Shown one piece after another: positions 13,421 through 18,579 of a stretch of 18,579 nucleotides of DNA. Below the pieces are notes generated by a model, which saw only the letters and a list, made by a program, of their open reading frames with translations, had not been told where the DNA came from and ran no database searches. This DNA is from Thermoplasmata archaeon (lineage in GTDB: Archaea > Thermoplasmatota > E2 > UBA202 > JdFR-43): contig JAGGWA010000044.1 in the NCBI GenBank assembly GCA_021157745.1, positions 1-18,579 of the forward strand, given 5' to 3'. Each line of letters starts with the position of its first letter. Positions within the stretch are counted from its first letter, which is position 1. The translations under genes were made by a program, and so were the position numbers.

Positions 13421-15244
13421 ATGCTCGACATAATATTTGCTGAGCTGGTTGTGGCGGCGATAATAACTTTCTTTGTAAGGGAAAAGCTTGCGGCGATAAT
13501 AGCATTCTTCATATCTTTGCTTCCCTTGCTTGCTTTGCTTGACTGGGCTTCCAATTATGGATTCGCTATTATAAATCTTGGAATAGAGAACCACATGAAA
13601 ATTTATTTGGCAGGCGTAACATTGCATCTGGCAATAACACCGTTATCATGGTTCTTTGCTTTAATGATTCTTCCTTTATTCCCAGTAATAATGCTCTATT
13701 CCTATTCATTCTTTAAAGAAAATGATGGCTTCTTTGCTCTGATGCTTCTTTCATTGTTTGCCACATTCGGCATTTTGCTTTCCCGTGACATGCTTTCCTT
13801 GTTCCTATTCTGGGAAATGATGTCATGGTCTTCATTTTTGCTCGTTTACAGAAGCAAAGATAAAAATGCCATAATGAGTTATTTGATTTTTTCCGTATTT
13901 GCTGCTTTTGCCATATTGTTCGGAATAATTATACTATGGCATGAAAATTCTTCGCTACTGCTTTCAGACATTTTAAACATATCTGGAAAGCTTGGTTTTG
14001 TTGCAATTGCTTCCATCATAACTGGATTTGCTGTTAAAGCTGTTATAATGCCATTGCATGCATGGGCTCCATTTGTTTATTCAAAATGCGATGAGCCATT
14101 TGTCGCTTTTCTTTCTGGAGGGCTGAGTAAGCTCGGCTACTATGGAATATTTTTATTCCTTTTCTCATTGAAAGGCGTTGATATACTGCAAAATTACATG
14201 ACAAATGTGTCATGGAATTATTTGCTTGCTGTCTTTGGAGCTCTATCAGCATTCTTTGCCACGCTAATAGCCATATTGCAGGATGATTTGAGAAAGTTGC
14301 TTGCTTATTCCTCCATAGGGCAGCTTGGATACATTGCTATAGGCTTCGGAATAGGTACACCATTAGCAATAACAGGAGCATTGTTCCAGGCTTTCAACCA
14401 TGCTTTCTTCAAAGCCATTCTTTTCCTTGCAGCTGGCATAGTAGCATATAGAACTGGAAAATGGAAGATAAGCGAGCTTGGTGGACTTGCATACAAAATG
14501 CCATTCACCTTTATGGCTACTTTATTTGCAATATTTGCTCTGGCTGCCATTCCAATTACGAGTGGTTTTGCATCAAAATGGTTGTTGTATGAGGCTGCAA
14601 TACAGCAAAAATATGTTTTCATCGCTCCAATAATGCTTATAGCAGGCGTCGGTGCCTTCCTATATTCATTCCGCATACTCTATGGTGTTTTCCTTGGAGA
14701 GAACCGTCATGATAGCGTGGAAGAAGCTCCGAAAAGCATGATAGCAGCTTTGTTCATACTTGTTTTGCCATTGATAATATTCGTTGTTTTTCCTGGATAC
14801 ATGCTTGATTTGATGAAACCAGCCTTGCAGGCTGCTGGCATAGAAAGCATAGCACATACAAAATTTGCTATTGAAACGAGCCTTGCCAAATACAACAGCA
14901 TTGCCGTTCTGATAACGCTTATGGTGGCGATGATTCCAGCATTCGTCATATACAAAGCAAGAAAGCACCGCGTAACAAGCTTTGAGGACAATTATTTAGC
15001 TGGCGAGCCATATGAACTGCATAAGCCAGCTATGCACGCTGCCAACAACTATTACAAGCCCCTGAAGAAAGTTTTGCTTCCGTATCTTGAGCCTGGTGCC
15101 ACATACTATTTTGAAAAGATATACAATGGAATCAAATGTGTATCGAATGCTGTAAGAAGGATATACACCGGGTATGTTCAGGATTATGCCATATATGTTG
15201 TGTTATTCTTGCTTTTCGTAATGGGGTGGTTGATATGGATATGA
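13421..15244 (+). CDS. mbsH': MBS/MBX complex subunit H', second antiporter-like subunit
   Basis: This 607-residue protein is a second member of the proton-conducting transporter family. It keeps the canonical charged residues: E132 (FLFWEMMSW), K206 (GFAVKAVIMPLHAWAP), K237 (GGLSKLGYYG) and K331 (FNHAFFKAILFLAAG). A C-terminal extension of about 140 residues contains EDNYLAGEPYELHKPAMHAANNYYKPLKK and a final helix (about 588-606). In MBS the H' subunit replaces the separate MbhI protein and carries the lateral helix, by family knowledge. I chose ATG 13421, one base after the mbsH stop TAA, because GGGGTGG lies a few bases upstream; the open frame begins earlier, inside mbsH. Two such subunits suggest two translocation sites per complex. 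Confidence 0.92.
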   Translation: MLDIIFAELVVAAIITFFVREKLAAIIAFFISLLPLLALLDWASNYGFAIINLGIENHMKIYLAGVTLHLAITPLSWFFALMILPLFPVIMLYSYSFFKENDGFFALMLLSLFATFGILLSRDMLSLFLFWEMMSWSSFLLVYRSKDKNAIMSYLIFSVFAAFAILFGIIILWHENSSLLLSDILNISGKLGFVAIASIITGFAVKAVIMPLHAWAPFVYSKCDEPFVAFLSGGLSKLGYYGIFLFLFSLKGVDILQNYMTNVSWNYLLAVFGALSAFFATLIAILQDDLRKLLAYSSIGQLGYIAIGFGIGTPLAITGALFQAFNHAFFKAILFLAAGIVAYRTGKWKISELGGLAYKMPFTFMATLFAIFALAAIPITSGFASKWLLYEAAIQQKYVFIAPIMLIAGVGAFLYSFRILYGVFLGENRHDSVEEAPKSMIAALFILVLPLIIFVVFPGYMLDLMKPALQAAGIESIAHTKFAIETSLAKYNSIAVLITLMVAMIPAFVIYKARKHRVTSFEDNYLAGEPYELHKPAMHAANNYYKPLKKVLLPYLEPGATYYFEKIYNGIKCVSNAVRRIYTGYVQDYAIYVVLFLLFVMGWLIWI

Positions 15245-16191
15245 TTGGAATTGCTATAAAAATAACTATACTGATTGCATATGCAATAATTGGAACATGC
15301 ACTGGCTTGCTATTCATGGGTATAGGAAGAAAAATTGTGGCGAGAGTCCATAACCGCGTAGGCCCACCTTTCTACCAGAATTTCATAGATGTTGCAAAAT
15401 TGTTGAGCAAAAAAACAAATATAAGCCATGGATGGATTTTTGATCTCGCATTACTTTTCTCCATATCCGGAATATTACTCACGCTTTTGTTCCTTCCAAT
15501 TGGTGGGGTGCAGCTTTTGAGCACGGATGGGGATGCATTTCTTGTTTTATATTTGCTCGCCATCCCGTCATTGGGCTTCGCTCTGGGGGCAGGAGCAAGC
15601 GGCAATCCTAATGCTGGCGTCGGCGTAATGAGGGCTTTGGTAATGATGCTTTCTTATGAACTGCCTTTTGTCATAACTTTAATAGCTTTAATGATATATT
15701 ATGATACAACTTCTCTTGCAACCATTGTAAGAATGCAAAGCATCAATGGAATAAAAAGCTGGGCTATAACGATGCCTCCTTTTATGATCGCTGCCTTTGC
15801 AGCAGATATGGCTTTGCAGGGCATGCTAATGGAGCAGCCTTTTGATATTCCTGTGGCGCCGCATGAAATAGCAAGTGGCCCGATGGTGGAGTTTGGAGGA
15901 AAATATTTGGGTAGCTTGATGCTATATAAAGCCATAGCTTTGGTTGCAGAAACAACCCTGTTTGTTGATTTATTCCTTGGAGGGGGTGTTGTTGCTCATG
16001 GAAATTTTGCTTTCGTAATCAATTTCATAGTATGGCTTGCATTGATTTTCCTTTTATTTGCCCTCTCCATACTCATAGCTGCTTCATTTCCTCGCTTTAG
16101 AATAGAGCAGGCTTTCGGCTTTTACTGGAAATATGAAGCAATCATAGCTGCCATATCTTTGATATGGGTTTACATAATGGTGATAAAATGA
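15235..16191 (+). CDS. mbsM: MBS/MBX complex subunit M, NuoH-like membrane anchor
   Basis: This 318-residue protein with about eight membrane helices is the NuoH/MbhM homologue that connects the redox arm to the membrane arm. Typical segments are KIVARVHNRVGPPFYQNFIDVAKLLSKK (about 33-60), the acidic/aromatic loop MEQPFDIPVAPHEIASGPMVEFGGKYLG, and a RFRIEQAFGFYWKYE segment near the end. I preferred the ATG at 15235 because a GGTGG sits five bases upstream; the ATG at 15241 would give a four-base overlap but poorer spacing. It overlaps mbsH' by ten bases and mbsJ by four. The position of M ahead of J, rather than after L, agrees with MBS/MBX gene order and differs from MBH. Confidence 0.92.
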   Translation: MDMIGIAIKITILIAYAIIGTCTGLLFMGIGRKIVARVHNRVGPPFYQNFIDVAKLLSKKTNISHGWIFDLALLFSISGILLTLLFLPIGGVQLLSTDGDAFLVLYLLAIPSLGFALGAGASGNPNAGVGVMRALVMMLSYELPFVITLIALMIYYDTTSLATIVRMQSINGIKSWAITMPPFMIAAFAADMALQGMLMEQPFDIPVAPHEIASGPMVEFGGKYLGSLMLYKAIALVAETTLFVDLFLGGGVVAHGNFAFVINFIVWLALIFLLFALSILIAASFPRFRIEQAFGFYWKYEAIIAAISLIWVYIMVIK

Positions 16192-16757
16192 TGAGATATG
16201 AGGAATGGAGCAAGCTGGCGAGAAAAGCAAGCAAACGCTCGTTGTGGATGGTTCACTTCTGCACAGGATGCGGCGCAATCGAGATGCCTCCTGTTATGAC
16301 ATCCCGCTATGACATGGAAAGATTTGGAATTGCTCCAATGGCAACGCCCCGCCAGGCGGATGTTTTGCTTATAACTGGCTATCTAACAGTTAAAACATTG
16401 CGTCGTGTTATTCAGGTATATGAGCAGATGCAGTCTCCAAAATATGTTATAGCTTTTGGTTCATGTACAATAAATGGTGGCATGTACTGGGATTCGTATA
16501 ATACAATAAAGCATCTCGAGAAATACATTCCAGTTGATTTGTACATCGCTGGCTGCATGCCTCGGCCGGAAGGCATAATAAATGCTTTCTTAGAATTGAT
16601 GAAATTGATAGACGAGGGCAAAGCAAGAGGATGGGAGAGATATCAGAAATATTATGACAAATATAAGGAAAATCAAAGGAGAGTGTTCAATTTTGAGGTA
16701 AAGGAAGAGGAAAAGGAAGAAAAAGAACAGAAGAGGGAGAAAAATGAAGAGCATTGA
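16188..16757 (+). CDS. mbsJ: MBS/MBX complex small redox subunit J, NuoB-like iron-sulfur protein
   Basis: This 189-residue protein is homologous to NuoB and the hydrogenase small subunit, and it holds the proximal [4Fe-4S] cluster. Cysteines are C25 and C28 (HFCTGCGAIEMPP), C93 (FGSCTINGG) and C123 (AGCMPRPE). CTGC differs from the adjacent CC pair of complex I and from the SCNGCD motif of MBH-type small subunits, and it resembles MBX/MBS-type J subunits. TSRYDMERFG and PRQADVLLITG are further family markers. The last 20 or so residues are an unusual Glu/Lys-rich tail. The start is the first of two ATGs, three bases after GGTGAT and overlapping the mbsM stop; that spacing recurs at two other genes in the window. 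Confidence 0.93.
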   Translation: MMRYEEWSKLARKASKRSLWMVHFCTGCGAIEMPPVMTSRYDMERFGIAPMATPRQADVLLITGYLTVKTLRRVIQVYEQMQSPKYVIAFGSCTINGGMYWDSYNTIKHLEKYIPVDLYIAGCMPRPEGIINAFLELMKLIDEGKARGWERYQKYYDKYKENQRRVFNFEVKEEEKEEKEQKREKNEEH

Positions 16758-17214
16758 ATTGCTTGGAAAAGGAGAAGAAATGCATGGGAGAGCTTATATT
16801 AAATTAAGTGCAGATGAAATTGAAGAATCGATAAAGAAACTTAAAGAAAATGGATTCAACCATTTTGTAATGCTCTCCTGCGTTGATTGGCTTGATAAAG
16901 GAAAATTTGAGCTTGTATATCACATGTGGAATTATGAGGAAAAAGAGCATGCAATGCTTTCAGTTGACATAGACAGAAACAATGATGTAATGAAAAGCAT
17001 GAGCCATCTTTTTCCTCAAATTGAAACTTATGAACGCGAAATCCATGAAATGTACGGAATAAAATTCGAAGGCAACAATCGCCTCACTCCATTTTTGCTC
17101 GAAAACTGGCCTCATGACCCGCCAATGCGAAAAGACTTTGATTCCAAAAAATTTGTTAAGCAGATGTATGAAAGCATACCATTCATAGAGGGGGATGAAA
17201 ATGAAGGAATATGA
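16744..17214 (+). CDS. mbsK: MBS/MBX complex subunit K, NuoC-like
   Basis: At 156 residues this is a NuoC/MbhK-type 30-kDa-subunit homologue. The N-terminal half has the alpha/beta fold pattern (FNHFVMLSCVDWLDKGKFELVYHMW). The C-terminal half carries the diagnostic motif EREIHEMYGIKFEGN followed by FLLENWPHDPPMRKDFD, equivalent to the 'ERE..DmfGi.f.gHp.l.r.l' and 'PlRKDf' segments of the family. It has no metal-binding cysteines and acts as a structural partner of the L subunit in the peripheral arm. It overlaps mbsJ by 14 bases, and its last codons carry the GGGGG ribosome binding site for mbsL. The family size and order J-K-L are as expected. Confidence 0.92.
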   Translation: MKSIELLGKGEEMHGRAYIKLSADEIEESIKKLKENGFNHFVMLSCVDWLDKGKFELVYHMWNYEEKEHAMLSVDIDRNNDVMKSMSHLFPQIETYEREIHEMYGIKFEGNNRLTPFLLENWPHDPPMRKDFDSKKFVKQMYESIPFIEGDENEGI

Positions 17215-18325
17215 GCTATTCATTGGGCCGCAGCACCCTGGAATAACTGGAAACATGATGTATCATTTATGGGTGGATGGTGATACTGTAACAAAAGCAG
17301 AGTGTAATGTTGGCTATCTTCATCGCGGATTCGAAAAACTCATGGAATCTCGCCTATGGATGCAGAATATTCCCTTGGTATGTAGAATTTGTGTTCCAGA
17401 GCCCGATGTTAATGAAGCTGCATATTCAATGGCAGTCGAGCAGCTTATGGACTGGGAAATTCCGGATAGGGCAAAATATATCCGCACCATAGTGCTCGAA
17501 TTAGCAAGAATAGCAGCATATTTAATGGCTATCGGAAGCTATGCAGGAAGCATTGGAATTTATACGCTACCTCAATGGAGCATGGGAGATCGAGACTATA
17601 TCCTTGACATATTTGAGCAACTCACAGGGGCGAGAGTTTATCATATCTATATATGGCCAGGCGGCGTGCGCTGGGATATGCCTGCTGATTTGCCCCGCCT
17701 CATTGAAAAAACTTTGAATTATATAGAGGAGCGCTTGAAGCTATATGATGATGTTCTCTTTGAAAATCGCGTTTTCTTCGATAGGGCTATTGGTGTGGGA
17801 AAGATTCCATGCAACAAAGCCATAGAATGGGGTGTTACTGGGCCAAATTTGAGGGCTTGCGGTTATGGTTACGATGTTCGAAAACTCGAGCCTTATGCAG
17901 CGTATGATGAAATTGATTTTGACATCGTTTCATATCCGGATTTAGGAAAGTTCGATGCCCATGAAGCAGGAGATGTATATACCCGTATGATAATTCGACG
18001 CCTCGAGATAGAGCAGAGTATAGCAATCATAAGGCAGGCCTTGAAAAAGATGCCAGAGAGCGAGCACATTTTGAAGCATCCTAATTGGTTGCGCTGGAAG
18101 GTTCCAGAAGGCTATGCTTTTGCAAGAGTCGAAAGCAGTAAAGGAGAATTTGGATATTTTGTTGTCAGCGATGGGGGGCTAAAGCCAGTAAGGGTGCACG
18201 TTCGTGGGCCAAGCTATACGCACGGAATAAATGTTGCTGAGAAATTGCTCCAAGGAGCAAATATTGCAGATGTATCGCAAATTCTGTTCAGTTTGGATAT
18301 TTGTCCTCCTGATATAGAAAGGTGA
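17201..18325 (+). CDS. mbsL: MBS/MBX complex large subunit L, NuoD/hydrogenase-large-like, incomplete NiFe ligands
   Basis: This 374-residue protein is homologous to NuoD and the [NiFe]-hydrogenase large subunit. The N-terminus has GPQHPG (9-14), followed by GYLHRGFEKLMESR and PLVCRICVPEPD with C61 and C64, the first CxxC pair of hydrogenases. At the C-terminus the second pair is incomplete: DICPPDIER gives C368, while the fourth ligand position is D371. The protein also ends there, with no cleavable extension. A standard NiFe site needs all four cysteines, so hydrogenase activity is unlikely and an MBS-type sulfur reductase role fits better. I preferred ATG 17201, six bases after GGGGG; ATG 17195 would begin right beside that site. 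It overlaps mbsK by 14 bases. Confidence 0.92.
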   Translation: MKEYELFIGPQHPGITGNMMYHLWVDGDTVTKAECNVGYLHRGFEKLMESRLWMQNIPLVCRICVPEPDVNEAAYSMAVEQLMDWEIPDRAKYIRTIVLELARIAAYLMAIGSYAGSIGIYTLPQWSMGDRDYILDIFEQLTGARVYHIYIWPGGVRWDMPADLPRLIEKTLNYIEERLKLYDDVLFENRVFFDRAIGVGKIPCNKAIEWGVTGPNLRACGYGYDVRKLEPYAAYDEIDFDIVSYPDLGKFDAHEAGDVYTRMIIRRLEIEQSIAIIRQALKKMPESEHILKHPNWLRWKVPEGYAFARVESSKGEFGYFVVSDGGLKPVRVHVRGPSYTHGINVAEKLLQGANIADVSQILFSLDICPPDIER

Positions 18326-18329
18326 TAAG

Positions 18330-18579
18330 ATGAGTATATTAAAGCCTTTAAAGGCCTGGAAGCATTTGGCGAAGAAGCCGCATACAATCAAATATCCATA
18401 CGAAGAGCATGTAGATATGGAAGGAAAAAAATTGCCCACGGATATTTTAAGAGGTTTTCATTCCAATGATTTGGATAAATGTATTGGTTGCGGGCTCTGT
18501 GGCAAAATATGCATGAACAAAGCAATAACATATGAAGAAATTCCAGAGTTGAAAGAGAAAGGGCTTAAAGGGATAAATA
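18330..18579 (+). CDS. mbsN: MBS/MBX complex subunit N, NuoI-like polyferredoxin (3' end outside window)
   Basis: The first 83 residues are visible. The N-terminus SILKPLKAWKHLAKKPHTIKYPYE is the positively charged, amphipathic lead-in typical of MbhN/MbxN/NuoI, which would sit on the membrane subunit M. The first [4Fe-4S] motif is C51, C54, C57 and C61 in KCIGCGLCGKICMNKAI; the residue after the fourth Cys is Met, where Pro is usual. A second CxxCxxCxxxC motif is expected beyond the window edge. The ATG follows GGTGAT by three bases and the mbsL stop by four. This subunit probably accepts electrons from reduced ferredoxin and passes them to the J subunit cluster. Confidence 0.9.
   Translation, partial: MSILKPLKAWKHLAKKPHTIKYPYEEHVDMEGKKLPTDILRGFHSNDLDKCIGCGLCGKICMNKAITYEEIPELKEKGLKGIN

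Noticed and set aside
15136..15234. Upstream start of the NuoH-like frame inside mbsH'
   Set aside because: The additional 33 residues are Cys-rich, unlike any NuoH N-terminus, and lie within the H' gene.
9673..18579. H2-evolving MBH-type [NiFe] hydrogenase
   Set aside because: The gene order has H' and no separate I gene, M precedes J, the small subunit has CTGC rather than SCNGCD, and the fourth nickel-ligand Cys is Asp.

Overview
The window is AT-rich, gene-dense archaeal DNA. The evidence is fibrillarin FlpA, an archaeal/eukaryal-type isoleucyl-tRNA synthetase, an Lrp-family regulator, KptA, TATA-like elements 21-33 bases upstream of start codons lacking a ribosome binding site, and GGAGG or GGTGAT ribosome binding sites at genes inside operons. 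The Ig-like C-terminus of the first gene resembles secreted proteins common in Thermoplasmatota. The energy genes resemble those of Thermococcales. A sulfur-metabolising, anaerobic, probably thermophilic euryarchaeon is my inference, and I cannot name the species.

Layout. Positions 2-984 (+) hold the 3' end of a probable surface protein gene overlapping kptA. Positions 1090-3007 hold a charged protein of unknown function, a metallo-beta-lactamase-fold hydrolase (minus strand), a small coiled-coil protein and an Asp/Glu racemase-family protein. Positions 3010-6133 (-) hold an OB-fold protein, then a tight cluster of CheY-like receiver, CoA-disulfide/sulfur reductase-like flavoprotein and fibrillarin, then a DUF488 protein. 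Positions 6130-9147 (-) are ileS, overlapping the DUF488 gene by 4 bases. Positions 9187-9615 (-) are an Lrp/AsnC regulator that diverges, across 57 bases, from one long operon running from 9673 to beyond the right edge.

That operon is the main content. It encodes a complex I-related, ferredoxin-dependent membrane complex: an Mrp-type ion-transport module (subunits A, B, C, D, fused E/F, G, H), a second antiporter-like subunit H', then M (NuoH), J (NuoB), K (NuoC), L (NuoD) and the start of N (NuoI). The order ABCD(EF)GHH'MJKLN, the CTGC motif in the small subunit and the incomplete set of nickel-binding cysteines in the large subunit point to the sulfane-sulfur reductase MBS (formerly MBX), not the H2-evolving hydrogenase MBH. 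The flavoprotein at 3929-5188 belongs to the family of the NAD(P)H- and CoA-dependent sulfur reductase, so two probable parts of a sulfur-reduction pathway lie about 4.5 kb apart.

The Lrp-mbs intergenic region carries a perfect 9-base inverted repeat covering the TATA elements of both divergent promoters, which suggests joint control by Lrp. No stretch over 300 bases lacks a gene. The longest gap (5573-5722) is described below. I saw no tRNA, rRNA, CRISPR array, insertion sequence or other mobile element.
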